Assembly (NCBI GenBank): GCA_024500155.1
Contig: CM044869.1
Coordinates: 38,317,398-38,381,397, forward strand
Length of the DNA stretch: 64,000 nucleotides
Direction: 5' to 3'
From: Chenopodium formosanum
Lineage: Eukaryota > Streptophyta > Magnoliopsida > Caryophyllales > Amaranthaceae
This document shows positions 44,482 through 55,778 of this stretch, one piece after another. Position 1 is the first letter of the stretch; each line of letters begins with the position of its first letter. The notes below the pieces were generated by a model that was given only the letters and a program-made list of their open reading frames with translations, searched no databases and was not told the DNA's origin. Made by a program: the position numbers and the translations under genes.

Positions 44482-45360
44482 ATATCTGCGAATAACTCAA
44501 TCAACCAATTCTCGTTGTGCTCAATTCTCGACAAGGAGAAATTGAGTGGGCCAATTTTCTTGATTGGAAAGGAAACTTGCGTATAGTTCTCATGCAAGAG
44601 CAAAAGGAATACATCCTTGATGAGGAAATGCCTGAGACTCCCAATGAGGAAGTGACTTAGGCTGCCTTAAATCGATGGAAAACTACCAATCAGGATGTCA
44701 AGTGCATCATGCTGGCCACTATGTCTCCCAACCTTCAGAAGACTTTCTTTGAGAAGGAGAAAACTTTTGAGATAATTTATGAGCTTCAGAATATGTTCCA
44801 TGAGCAGGCCCGAACTGAAAGGTTTGAAATCCACAGGAAGATCCTTGAGAGCAAGCTAAAGAAAGGAGAGGCGGTCAGTCCAAATGTACTCAAAATGATT
44901 AGTTTGTTTGAGAACATGGAAACGCTTGATGCGGGGTATTCGACCGAGATGGAAATTGACATTATTCTCCACTCCCTGCGCAAAGGCTATGATCAGTTCA
45001 AGGTGAACTATAACATGCACAACATGGATAAAACCCTCACCGAGCTTCATGGTATATTGAAGCAAGTCGAGCAAACGCTCAACAATGAGGGAAAGCATGA
45101 CATGCTTAAATTCAAGAAGGGAAAGCCGTTCAAGCGCTCAAGTAAGAAGAAGAAAGGCTTTAAGGGGAAGGGTAAGAAGACCTTTCTGCCTAAGCCAAAA
45201 GCTACCAAAGATAACAAGGAGAAGAAGGTAGCCTCTTCTAAATCTGATTCCGAATGTTTCTACTATAAGAAGAAGGGACATTGGAAGTGAGATTGCCTCA
45301 AATTCAAGGCAGATAAGAAGAACGGCACAGTTGCTTCTACATCAGGTATTTTCGTTATAA
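44482..45360 (+). pseudogene. gag: copia gag, broken
   Basis: The start codon has become ATA (44482-44484), followed by SANNSINQFSL. A frameshift lies near 44550 and a TAG at 44658-44660. An intact frame from 44709 covers FEIIYELQNMF, the helical core and a Lys-rich region (FKKGKPFKRSSKKKKGFKG). The zinc knuckle CFYYKKKGHWK then stop then DC has Tyr for the second Cys and a stop where Arg is usual. The frame reads on into pol, as in the single polyprotein of copia elements. Confidence 0.85.
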
Positions 45361-45780
45361 AATTAAATTTGGCTAGCAAAACATCATGGGTATTAGATAT
45401 CGCATATAGTTCACACCTTTGTTCTCATGTTCAGGGACTAAGGATTGAAAAGAGGCTAGAGAAGGGAGAGATTGAACTACTAGTCGGTAATAGAGCCAAG
45501 ATGTCAGCCGTTTCTATAGGAACACTCAGTTTTTCATTGCCCTCAAGGCTTATTTTAGAACTTGAAAATTTCTATCATGTTCCTAGAGTTACCAAAAACA
45601 TTATATCTATTTTGGCGTTGGACGCCAAAGGATTTGAGTTTTGAGTTAAAGACAATGCATGTTTGTTTTATTTCGACAATGTTTTATATGGTAAAGCATA
45701 TTTAGAAAATGGTCTTTATGTGCTCTCTATAGACAAACAAGTTTAGAATGTTGAAAATACCACTAAGAAAGCTAAGACCA
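45361..45780 (+). pseudogene. copia protease region, broken
   Basis: WVLDIAYSSHLCS replaces the usual WVLDTGCSSH: the catalytic Asp remains, but Thr-Gly has become Ile-Ala. The frame continues with LENFYHVPRVTKNIIS and a stop at about 45642. Confidence 0.8.
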
Positions 45781-46650
45781 TTGAGTCAAATGAGATGTTC
45801 TTGTGGTATTGTCATCTTGGCCACATTAACATCAAACGCATAAAGAAACTTCTATAAGAAGGTGTTCTTGACTCATTCGATTTATAATCGATTGAAAATT
45901 GCGAAGGATGTTTATTAGGAAAGATGATACAGCAGCCATTCTCCAAGTTGGGAGAAAGGGCAAGTGACCTATTGGGCCTAATACACACCGATGTATGTGG
46001 ACCAATGAGCACAACCACAAGAAACGACCATCGATATTTTATCACCTTCAGATATGACTATAGTAGATATAGATATGTCTACCTTATGTCACACAAATCT
46101 AAATCGTTTGAAAAATTCAAAGAATTTCAGAGTGAAGATAAAAATCCGCTTGGCAAGAAAATCAAATCCCTTTGATCAAATCGAGGTGGTGAATACTTGA
46201 GCCAAGAATTCGATGACCATCTAAAAGAAAAGGGTATACTTTCATAATTGACACCTCCAAGAACTCCACAATGGAACGAAGTATCCGAAAGAAGAAATCG
46301 AACCTTGCTAGACATGGTACGATCAACAATGGGTCTTAGTGATCATCCTATCTCTTTTTGGGGACACGCACTTCTAACCGCGACACTAACACTGAAAAAG
46401 CTGTAGAAAAGACTCCATACGAATTATGGACGAAGAAACCACCCAAGTTGTCTTTTCTCAAGATCCGGGGTTGCGAAGCATATGTTAAGAAATTAATCTC
46501 TAACAAAATTCACCCAAAAACTGACAAGGTTTTCTTTGTGGGCTACCCAAATGAAACCAAAGGTTATTACTTCTACAACAGATCCGAGAATAAAGTGTTT
46601 GTTTCTCACGATGATTTCTTTTTAGAGAAGGAAACCTTTCGAACATGATA
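45781..46650 (+). pseudogene. copia integrase, broken
   Basis: The GAG-pre-integrase zinc region has WYCHLGHINIKRI and CEGCLLGKM (H-H-C-C kept) with two stops between. Core: IHTDVCGPM (first Asp), RYDYSRYRYVYLM (second Asp region), and QWNEVSERRNRTLLD (Glu). Stops lie at about 46173 and 46245. A frameshift occurs near 46370, then the frame TPYELWTKKPPKLSFL runs to 46645. Confidence 0.85.
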
Positions 46651-47690
46651 AGTGGGAGGAAAATAAAACTCGATTAAGTACGAGAGGACGAGAAAAAAAA
46701 TCAAATTGACGTTGGTCAAAATGTGTAATGTCAAACAGACAATGCAAATGCTCATTCCATTACCCTACGTAGGTCGTAGAGGCCAAGGTCTCAACCTGAT
46801 AGGTATTATGGTGTCGTATTAACCGAGAATCAAGACATCTTAGTAGTGGATGGAGACGAACCGGCAACCTACAAGCAAGTGATGGCGAGCTCCGACTCTG
46901 CTAAATGGCAAGAGGTCGTGAGATCTGAAATGGATTCAATGTTTGAAAATCAAGTATGGGACTTGGTTGACTTACCCGAAGGTTACACAACTATCAGATG
47001 TAAGTTGATTTTTAAATAAAAAACCGACAAAGATGGAAATGTATTCATTTATAAAGTTAGACTAGTAGCAAAATGTTATAGGAAAATTCATGGTATTAAT
47101 TATGATGAAACCTTTTCTCCTATCGCAATGCTTAAATTCGTTTGGATCATCCTATCAATTGCTGCATATTACAATTATAAAATATGGCCGATAGACGTCA
47201 AAACCGCCCCCCTCAATGGAATTTTGGAAGAAACTGTGTATATGACACAGCTTGATGTTTTTGTCGACCAAAACAATGCTGGGAAGGTGTGCAAGCTAAA
47301 AAAGTCAGTTTATGGGCTAAAGCAAACTAGCAGAAGTTGGAATCTGCAATTCAATGAAGCCATCATTAAGTTTGGCTTTGTCAAGAATCTAGACGAGTCT
47401 TTTGTTTACAAGAAGGTTAGTGGGAGTGACATCTCCTTCCTAGTCTTATATGTCAATGACATATTGCTCATTGGAAATAGCATTCCGATGCTAGAGTTTG
47501 TAAAGGCCTGGCTTGGAAAATGTTTTTCAATGAAATACTTAGGAGAGGCTCAGTACATATTGGGCATCAAGATCTACAGGGATAGATCTAAGAGGATGAT
47601 TGTATTGAGCCAAATAAGGTACTGGCTTGATTCAACATGGAGGAGGCTAAAAGAGGTCATCTACCCATGTCACATGGCATAACCCTAAGC
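46651..47690 (+). pseudogene. copia reverse transcriptase, broken
   Basis: Begins with VMASSDSAKWQE-like sequence (about 46880-46920). Core motifs: VDVKTAPLNGILEETVYM-type sequence (about 47185-47250), KSVYGLKQTSRSWN, and LYVNDILLIGNS at 47446-47478, where the catalytic YVDD is YVND (codon AAT at 47455). MKYLGEAQYILGIKIYRD follows. Stop at 47019 and frameshift near 47640. Confidence 0.87.
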
Positions 47691-48407
47691 AAGAAGCAGT
47701 GTCCAAAGACACTTGATGAGCGAGAAAGGATGAATCAGATTCCATATGCTTCGCTTATTGGATCGATCATGTATGGCAGATGTATTGTAGCCTTGAGTAC
47801 TATGAGCCGACACCAATCAGACCCAGGAGAGGCACATTGGACTGCGGCCAAGAATATCCTAAAGTACCTAAAAAGGAACAACGGTAAATTCATGGTATAT
47901 GGTGGCTAAGATGAATTAGTTGTTGAAGGTTACACCAACGCAAGCTTCTAAACAGACAAAGAACATTTCAAATCGCAGTCTGGATACGTGTTCTGTCTAA
48001 ATGGAGGAGCGTTTAGTTGGAAGAGTGACAAGCAGAGCACAAATGCAGATTCTACAACCGAAGCCGAATACTTGGCAGCTACTGAAGCGGCTAAGGAGGT
48101 AGTTTGGATTCGTATGTTCGTTGGTGAACTTGATGTTGTACCCTCCATAAAGTGTCCAATAACCATCTATTGTGACAACAATGGAGCAATTTCTCAGGCT
48201 AGAGAGCCAAGGGAACATCAGAAGGTCAAACATATCAAGCGGCGATCTCACCTGATAAGATAATGGAATTTAAAGGGTGAAATCAGAATTTGAAAAGTTA
48301 GAACGGACAACAATGTAGCCGATCCACTTCTTAAACCTCTACCTTAATTGAAGCACAATAAGCACGTTGAGGCAATGGGAATCAGGCACGTTGGTGATTG
48401 GCTTTGA
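47691..48407 (+). pseudogene. copia RNase H, broken
   Basis: PYASLIGSIMYG leads to the RNase H domain: GYTNASF then stop (usually YTDASF, so the first catalytic Asp is Asn at 47937-47939), QSTNADSTTEAEYLAA with the Glu, and IYCDNNGAI with an Asp. The C-terminus ADPLLKPLP then stop then KHVEAMGIRHVGDWL ends at 48407. Confidence 0.87.
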
Positions 48408-49269
48408 TTTCCTTATTTAGTGTTTTAATTAATTTTGAACATTTTCATGTAAGACACTACGATGAACAATTAAACTTTTAGAGTAATTTAATTTCATGCA
48501 ATTTTATCACTCCGTTTCTATTTAATTGTGGTTTAGGATTAAATAAGGAGTCCATTCAATTCTTAGATTATTCAAAATAGGGTATCAAGACCAGTCTTGG
48601 ATAAAGAAACACCTATTAAGTGAACATTGAATATTATAATCGAAAATTATCCCTAATCGAGGTCATTTAAATGATGGACGATTAATGACCACTTGAGATT
48701 AGTGTGTAGTTTTATTTATAGCATCGTTTCTTGTGCTACAAGGACATAATTGTCATAAGTAATTTGCATGGGTTTTGGTTTAGAACCATACCAGATTGAC
48801 CTATGAGAATACTTTAAGAGATTTTAAAAATCGTCATAAGTACGCCTCTCATTATTGCTATCGAAACCTCTTTCCTCAACCATGAGTATTGTGAGTTCTC
48901 TTGTTTGAGTACTAGTTCGTTTTGATGTTCGTTAAACGTTTTCCGTACATGGGTATTAGATCGACAACACTTGGGCGGCTAGGTCCACTTAGTGAGAGAA
49001 GCTGATAATATAAGACTGGGAATGTCCCCCTATTAAATATAGGGAACATGTCTTTGTTGTTTACAAGGCCTCTCGATGAGCGAGACTGTAAAATGCATGG
49101 CCGTGCTCAGATGGATTTTAAGAAATCATCTGTTTATTGACAGTCGAACTCGGATTTCAAGAAACACTTCTGGATGTAATAAGGATGACGAATAATCTTA
49201 CCTTAGTTCATGAAGAGACATTAAGTAACATAGGAAAAAGGCTATACACAAAAGGTTCTAGAGGGAAAT
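48408..49269 (+). other. copia 3' untranslated region and polypurine tract
   Basis: No gene. A purine-rich GAGGGAAAT (49261-49269) sits directly before the 3' LTR and serves as the probable polypurine tract. Confidence 0.6.
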
Positions 49270-49654
49270 TGATAGGAATGGTGTCCTTCGAACAAGTGTA
49301 TTATTCCGATAGAGGTTTCAGAAATATTAAAAAGCTTCAGTGAGTTCAAGTGATTAGGATACCTAGTTGGAGGCCCCTTCCGAACATTAATATTAATCTA
49401 TAATTAATATTCCAGCTTAATCTTGACTGAACCCTTTTGGGTCACACCCAAGTAACTAACGATCCGACACGACGAATTAATCCTGAAGAAATTAATGAGT
49501 CGCTCGAGTATTATGAACTTAGCCGTCGGAAATCGAGTGAGGAGCGTCGAGACCGAGCGTCGCAAGTCCAGTCGAATTAATAAAAGACGAGACGGTAAAA
49601 ATCAATTAATTAATCAACAATTAGCAAAACACCCCTAGCATCGGAATGCCCCGA
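49270..49654 (+). mobile_element. 3' LTR of the copia element, 5' portion only
   Basis: TGATAGGAATGG and onward, cut at GCCCCGA (49654) by element E. It contains the 220 bp missing from the 5' LTR. The rest of the LTR should lie beyond E but is not in the window. Confidence 0.8.
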
Positions 49655-50245
49655 TGTAGACACTAAATTGTGTCTCCCCAAAACCAAACCCATTGGTGAG
49701 TACCTTTCACGTCATTTGACTATTGAATGAGGTGAAATGTGAAAGAGTCTCATGATTCCTCTGTTTTATTAATAAAAATACTTCTTTCTACTTTCGAAAA
49801 TCTTTCTTTTGTACTCTTTTTATGAAAAATATCCAATAAAATTTAGTTTGGTCCATGATATGGGTCCAATAATTGTGTAGTTGGATGGGGCTCAAAAAGA
49901 GCTTTCCAACGATATATTATAAGCCCAATTCCGATGAATAATGAAGAAGTTATGGCCCAAATACTAAATTGGATCTTAAATGAGTTTTATGGGCGACCCA
50001 ATTATCAAGTGGAGGGTCCATTAATTATTATTCCTAAAGTCATTAGGATTTACTTTAATCTTCTAGAATAATCTAGAAGGTTCCTTTAAGTTATAATGGG
50101 ATTAGGATTTTAATTATATTTTATTTGAAATAGAACAAGTGTTTTAAATGGATTAAATCTGATTTAATAAAAGATAAGTACAAACTCTACTTATCCAAAT
50201 TCAATTGGAAGAAGGACTCCGTACGAATTTTATCGTACAACAGCT

Positions 50246-50318
50246 ACTGCGTCGCGATAAGGTCCATCGCGTCGCGAAGGCGTTGTCGCATCGCGATAGC
50301 CCTATCGCGTCGCGACAT
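50246..50318. repeat. CpG-rich box in LTR of E
   Basis: Four ATCGCGTCGCGA or GTCGCATCGCGATA words in 73 bp, about 60 bp upstream of the TATA box. The best preserved example of the box. Confidence 0.7.
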
Positions 50319-50378
50319 AACCAGTTTTACTCCGAGTCAAATTCTTACTCATTTCTATTGTTTCTGGATGTTTTTCTC

Positions 50379-50386
50379 TATAAATA
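50379..50386 (+). promoter_or_regulatory. TATA box, LTR promoter of element E
   Basis: CTCTATAAATAGGG. Confidence 0.68.
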
Positions 50387-50574
50387 GGGTCGTATTTCCC
50401 CGTTTTTCAATCATCAATCATCAACAATCATTTTTCTATTCTCTCTCTCAAAGCTAGAAGCTTGTTCTTTCTCTCCCAATCTAAGCCTTGCCTTTTCAAA
50501 TACAATATTCCTCCATCATGAGACTTAGACAAATCTGGCCATGCTCGAAGTTGCCTTCACCCTAGACATGAAAG

Positions 50575-50683
50575 GTTGATTATTTTTGAGGGTTTGGTCC
50601 CAAATCCCTATTTCAATTATTTAAATTAATCGTTTGATTTAATATTTTCATTGAAGTTACTAATGTGTGTATTGTTTTGATAG
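50575..50683 (+). other. Intron-like segment 1 in 5' LTR of E
   Basis: 109 bp with donor TGAAAG|GTTGAT, TTACTAAT and acceptor TTTTGATAG|AAAGAG. Segment 2 starts at AAA|GTGAGT (about 50705) and ends at CTCTCTTGTAG (about 52614), with the solo LTR inside it. Confidence 0.58.
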
Positions 50684-50725
50684 AAAGAGATACGAGGCAA
50701 CAAAGTGAGTTGTTTTTTTGCTCTA

Positions 50726-52240
50726 TGTAGGGAATATTTCAAGCATCCCACACTTGAGCCCCACTTTGATCATACACTTAAGCATAGTAGCGTCCAAAAG
50801 GAAGGAATCTAGAGCAAAAGAGTCGGCAACAAGTTTTAGGAACTTGTAAACCGTTCACAGGGTGAAGGTTACACCCCTTCACGATCCATGAGATCGCTAA
50901 CTCCATAGTGGTCTATAACCATGACTGGATATTCGGGGATGAAGGTACAAATCCAACCTAAAAGAGATTGAACCTGCCCTAAAAATAGGCCTCTACTTTA
51001 TTCTTCTCATATTCATGAGCGCTTTCTGACTAACATACAACCATTAGATTAACCCTAAACCTGTTTATCCATATTGGTTGAATATTAATGCACAAATAAA
51101 TCTATTATCAGTGATCACTTGAATTATAATCATATTAGCCTAAACAAGATTATTAATTATCTTATTAAGCGTGATTACAAGTACAAATTTCCTTTAAACC
51201 TGCAAGAGAGGGCGTGATCAAGCAATAACAATAATATCAAGAAACAATAAAACCAATCACTATCATAGTAATAACAATCTGAATCTCATTAGAGCAATAA
51301 TAATATTATCAAGATCCTAGGCATGATACTAACAAGATTAATAACAAATCCTAGCATGTCACTAAGCATTAAAGATCAAATCTTTATCCCTAACACAATA
51401 CTAACATGATAGAAGCAACCTAAGCATGATACTAGAAAGCAATAAAAGCATCCTAATATGATACTAGGAATTAAAATAATCTAAGCATGATTTCTATAAC
51501 AAAAGAATATCAAGCAATCGAATTACTTACTTCGATGCCTCGTATCTCTTTCTAATAACAAAATACACGCATTAGTAACTTCAAGGAAAATATTAAATGA
51601 AACAATTAAACTAAACAATTGAAATAGAGATTTGGGATCAAACCCTCAGAAATTATCAACCTTTCACGTCGAGGGCGAAGGCAACTTTGAGCTTGGCTAG
51701 GTGTGTCTATGACTCGTGAATGAAGAATTTTGTAAAAGGGAAAGGTTTAGAAAGAGGGAGAAGAATAAGCTATTGTTTGAGAGAATTAAGGATGATTGAT
51801 GATTATTAATCTTAACTCTATTAGAACTAAAAAATAACCTTCTAGATTGTTCTAGAAAATTATATTCAATCCTAATAATTTTAGAAATAATAATTAATGT
51901 GCCCTCCACTAGATGATTGGGCCATAAAACCATTTCAGACTCAATTTAGTACTTCGGCCACAACTTCCTCATTATTCATCGGAATTTAGCTTATAATATA
52001 TCATTGGAAAGCTCTTTGTGAGCTTGACCCAACTACACTATTATTGGACCGTTGTCATGGACCAAGATAAATTGGACTAGATATTTTCATAAATAGAGAA
52101 GATTTTCGAAAATAGAAAGAAAGATTTTAACAACCGTATCTAAAGACTTTTCACAGTTTCACCTTATTTGATAATCAAGCGACGTGAAAGGTACTCATCA
52201 TTGGGTTTGGATTTTGGGGAGACACATTTAGGTGTCTACA
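50726..52240 (-). mobile_element. Solo LTR of the Tat family inside E's 5' LTR
   Basis: 1515 bp from TGTAGGGAATA to GGTGTCTACA on the plus strand, that is, a complete LTR in minus orientation. Perfect 5-bp duplication CTCTA at 50721-50725 and 52241-52245. No internal sequence, so it is a solo LTR. It lacks the CpG box and TATA region (joined near 51800) but keeps intron-like segments 1 and 2. Confidence 0.92.
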
Positions 52241-53089
52241 CTCTATATCTTTAAGAAGCATGCTTAGATTATTTTAATTCATAGTATCATGTTAGGATGT
52301 CTTTATGATTCCTAGTATCATGTTTAGGTTATTAACTAATATTTCTAATATCATGTATGTTTCTAGTATCATGTTTAGGTTGTTTCCTATTTCTTCTATC
52401 ATGTTAGTATCATGTTAGGGCTAAAGATTTGGTCTTTATTGTTTAGTGACATGCTAGGATTTGTTATTAATCATGTTAGTATCATGCCTAGGATCTTGCT
52501 AATATTATTATGCTTTGATGAGATTGTTATGATGATGATTATTTGCTGTATCAATAATTTATTATGTTGCTTGATATATTATTGTTATTGCTTGATCACG
52601 CCCTCTCTTGTAGGATTAAAGGGAATTTGTACATGAAATTACACTTAATTAGATAATTAATAATTGTATTTAGGCTAATTATGATTTTAATTCAAGTGAA
52701 CGCTAAGGATAATTTTGTTTGTGCATTAATATTAAACCAACATAGATTAAACAAGTTTATGGTTAATGTATTGATTGTCTGTTAGTTAGAAATCGCACAT
52801 GAATATGAGAAGAATAAAGTAGAGGCCTATTTTTAGTGCAGGTTCAATATTTTTTAGGTTTAATTTGTACCTTCATCCCCGAATATCCAGTCATGGTTCT
52901 GTACCACTATGGAGTTAGCGGTCTCATGTATCGTGTAGGGGTGTAACCTTCACCCAGTGAACGGTTTACAAGTTCCTAAAACTTGTTGCCGACTCTTTTG
53001 CTCTAGCTTCCTTCCCTTTGGACGCCACCATGATTAAGTGGATGATCATAGTGGGGCTCAAGTGTGGGATGCTTGAATTATTCCCTACA
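52241..53089 (+). mobile_element. 5' LTR of element E, right part
   Basis: Resumes with CTCTATATC and ends TTCCCTACA. It has an expanded set of TAGTATCATG motifs (52270-52500) and the acceptor of segment 2. 61220-61907 is its close copy in the 3' LTR. Confidence 0.87.
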
Positions 53090-53094
53090 GTTTT

Positions 53095-53112
53095 TGACGA
53101 CTCCACTGGGGA
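53095..53112 (+). other. Primer-binding site of element E
   Basis: TGACGACTCCACTGGGGA, one change from D. Confidence 0.7.
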
Positions 53113-54662
53113 GGATTTCTATTTTAATTCCTAAAAGTTATTTTGGCAATAATTTAGAATGAGTGGATGAGACACAAAAATTTATAAGTATTCATGAGCG
53201 TAATTTTTTTTGACATTAATGGCATAAGCATAAAAAGGTCCGCATTGGATAGACCATCCGTAATGCGTCAAAAACATAGGCTTTTTACACGTAGGAAATT
53301 TGAGAAATATCTTTCACAACTAGAATCGAAAAAACACTGCGAAAATCGGAAAATTCTATGAACATAGAAAACTGCAGGACATGTAGGAACCATCGCGATG
53401 GTCCCTGTTTTCTCGCGCCATGTTCTTCCAATACCGAGCCAGACGTCTGCCTTCTTGCTTTGAGCGGTTCTAGTACTCTTTATTTGATTTTACATCCTGA
53501 TTGAGTTTTTCCCTTTTTTTTCTGAAACCCATATGTGTTCTACATATGGCCATAACCCCCCGGGAATTCACACTCCATCTACCCAATCGAACGCTCATTG
53601 CGACGAAGGGTACATCCGAGTTTGTGAATTCACCAAACCATGGAAACAAGTTTAACTTGTGGGGTCCAATCCATACGCGCCAACCCTTACAAAGGTAAGG
53701 GTTCCGCGCGATGCATCTGAACTCATAACCATGGACCCTCTTTTGACTACCCTAGTCCTTGGACTTTAGAGAACTAGAGCCACGGTTAGGTTGCAAACTC
53801 ATTGCACCATGTTATGACTATTTGCCTACTTGTGCATTATTTGTTTGTGTATATTTATATGTGATTAAACTAACCGTTTGGTTTGACATGTCATTATAAA
53901 TATGCTTAAATAAACTAACCAATGACTAAAGGGATTTGATTAATTAATTGTTTAATTAATTTGAACTAATAAATTTGTCTAAAATTGAGTCATAGTTCCT
54001 TTGAGTCAACTTGGATTTTTATTCGCGTATACTGCACAAGCATTAACTTGTTTTGGTCTTAACCAGAGTTCTAAAAATAATTACGAGTCATACAAACATT
54101 GAATATGTAGCCCCAAGTTTTATCTTTCATCTGGCATTGATTTTGTCTAATTCGGAGTCACAGATCAAATATTATGACTAAAATACTACAGCATGTCCAG
54201 TTTATTGCATATACATGAAGTCTTAACTTAGACTTTGTACGAGCCTAATCACATGTTTAGTCACATGGTCATGACACGAGTCCTGAAAATATCACTTTCT
54301 CTCACTAGTCAAAAGCACACACTTTGTATATGTGTCACCATGACCATGTCTAAGGTTCATGCATGAGTCACCCTTTCAGTCATTTGACTTGGGGGTCCAC
54401 TCTACTATTCCTAAATTCTTCCACATCTCTCCATCTACATCATCTTTCCACTCTCCACATATCATTTCCCTCATTACTCCATGATCTCTTCCCATCTATA
54501 CATGTTGAATTGAGTTTGAGTCAAACAATTAACAATAAGTATCCAGACTTCCCTTTCCATAACACTTGGTCAAGGAGAGAAGGGCGCTTAATCAAGGATA
54601 ACACTTTCGTTCAAATTCTACTCTTCGATAAACCCATCAGACACCGGAAAAAGTTCGTAATA
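53113..54662 (+). other. Leader of element E
   Basis: Collinear with A and F. It has a short CpG box remnant (53390-53440), the small ORF at 53501-53698, and a donor-like ACAAAG|GTAAGG at 53695. An open, conserved frame runs directly into gag (from about 54540: FPFHNTWSRREG, KDNT, LFDKPIRHRKKF). Confidence 0.65.
53501..53698 (+). CDS. Conserved small leader ORF of element E (65 aa)
   Basis: Counterpart of 6283-6089 in A: MSFS...CVLHMAIT, LPNRTL, GTSEFVNSPN, GPIH. The frame is kept although nucleotides differ at many sites. The stop overlaps the donor-like GTAAGG. No recognised domain. Confidence 0.45.
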   Translation: MSFSLFFLKPICVLHMAITPREFTLHLPNRTLIATKGTSEFVNSPNHGNKFNLWGPIHTRQPLQR

Positions 54663-55778
54663 ATGGCTTCCCAACAAGAAGTTGACGAGTTGGAGAAAAA
54701 ATGACTAACTTGACCGATTTGTTCAAAACTCTCGCTTTTCAAGTCAACGATCCTAGTAAACAACGACAGCTTGAGCGCATAGAAGAGAGCCTTAGCAATA
54801 TTTCCAAAGATTATAAGTATCAAAGAATTAGCTCACATGGGATCTCAATGGATAAGGAACTTCTTCCGCAGATGTTCAATGCCAATGACACCCCTAAGTT
54901 CAAACCAATGACAATCCTTACTTCCATTTAAGAGCTTTCGAGACCATAATGAACACTAAGGTAGTTAATAAGAAGGTATTTCCTTCGCTATTCTCACTAT
55001 CTCTTGAGACCGTTTGTCAACAATGGTTTTTCTCCTTAGATAAAGAGAAGATTGCTTCTTGGGAACTATTCCAAACGCTTTCATTGATGGATACAAGTAC
55101 AACATCCAAGTTGAAACTGATCATAGGGACCTTGACATGTTAAAACAAAAAGAAAACGAAGGATTTACTTCCTTCTTCAACCAGTGGAGGGAAACTTCTG
55201 CTAGGATGGTAGAAGTTCCTACCGAAAAGGAATCTATGAGTATGTTCATCAAGAACCTCCAAGACTAGTACCAAAGGCACCTGAAATAGCAATGCAATTT
55301 AAACACTTTCAAAGCTGTCTATGACATTGGTATTGATATTGAAGACGATCTTGCAAAACAGAAAGCTACTAACCATAGTAACAACAGGGGCTGGAAAGGA
55401 AAGAAGAACGAGAATCCTTCTTCTTCCGAAAACACCTACTCTAGTAACAATGTTAGTACCTTTGACCTTAAAGAAGTCTTAGCCATGGATAACCAATGAC
55501 CTAAGAAGAAGCTAAGGAAAGAGTTAACCCCTATCAGGACGAACTATGATACCGATTTCGATAGACTCCATGCCAAAGGACTCATCACTCCTATTGGACC
55601 TCTTTAAGGTCCAGCACCTGAAAATAGGTCACCCAACTAGGATTCTAACACTCATTGCAAGTTCCTTCCAGGTAGGGGGCATACTACCGAGATTTGTTGG
55701 AAGCTAAAGGAGGCCATCCAATATTTGATCGACTACGACAATCTTCCCATACCTCCAGCTAGCAAGAAGGCCGAATGA
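54663..55778 (+). pseudogene. gag: gag of element E, broken and C-terminally truncated
   Basis: Starts MASQQEVDELEKK, then a frameshift. The frame MTNLTDLFKTL (from 54701) runs to about 54931, and further shifts follow. From 55059 the frame has FNQWRETSARM and VPTEKES. Stops lie at 55266, 55286, 55497, 55606 and 55637. Knuckle region CKFLPGRGHTTEIC keeps only C, H and C. It ends ASKKAE at 55778, where F's gag would continue. Confidence 0.85.

Larger units (their letters stand above)
22650..49654 (+). mobile_element. Ty1/copia retrotransposon, split by elements F and E
   Basis: Order: 5' LTR (22650-23618 and 41792-41848, split by F), primer-binding site, 2.6 kb leader, gag-pol in copia order (gag, protease, integrase, RT, RNase H) and a 3' LTR starting at 49270 that is cut at 49654 by element E. 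The left flank is acaag. The matching right flank is not found because the right side was lost beyond E. All domains carry stops or frameshifts, and several catalytic residues are changed. Confidence 0.88.
49655..50725 (+). mobile_element. 5' LTR of element E, left part
   Basis: TGTAGACACT onward with CpG box (50246-50318), TATA box (50379-50386) and intron-like segment 1 (50575-50683). Interrupted at GCTCTA by the solo LTR. Confidence 0.87.
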
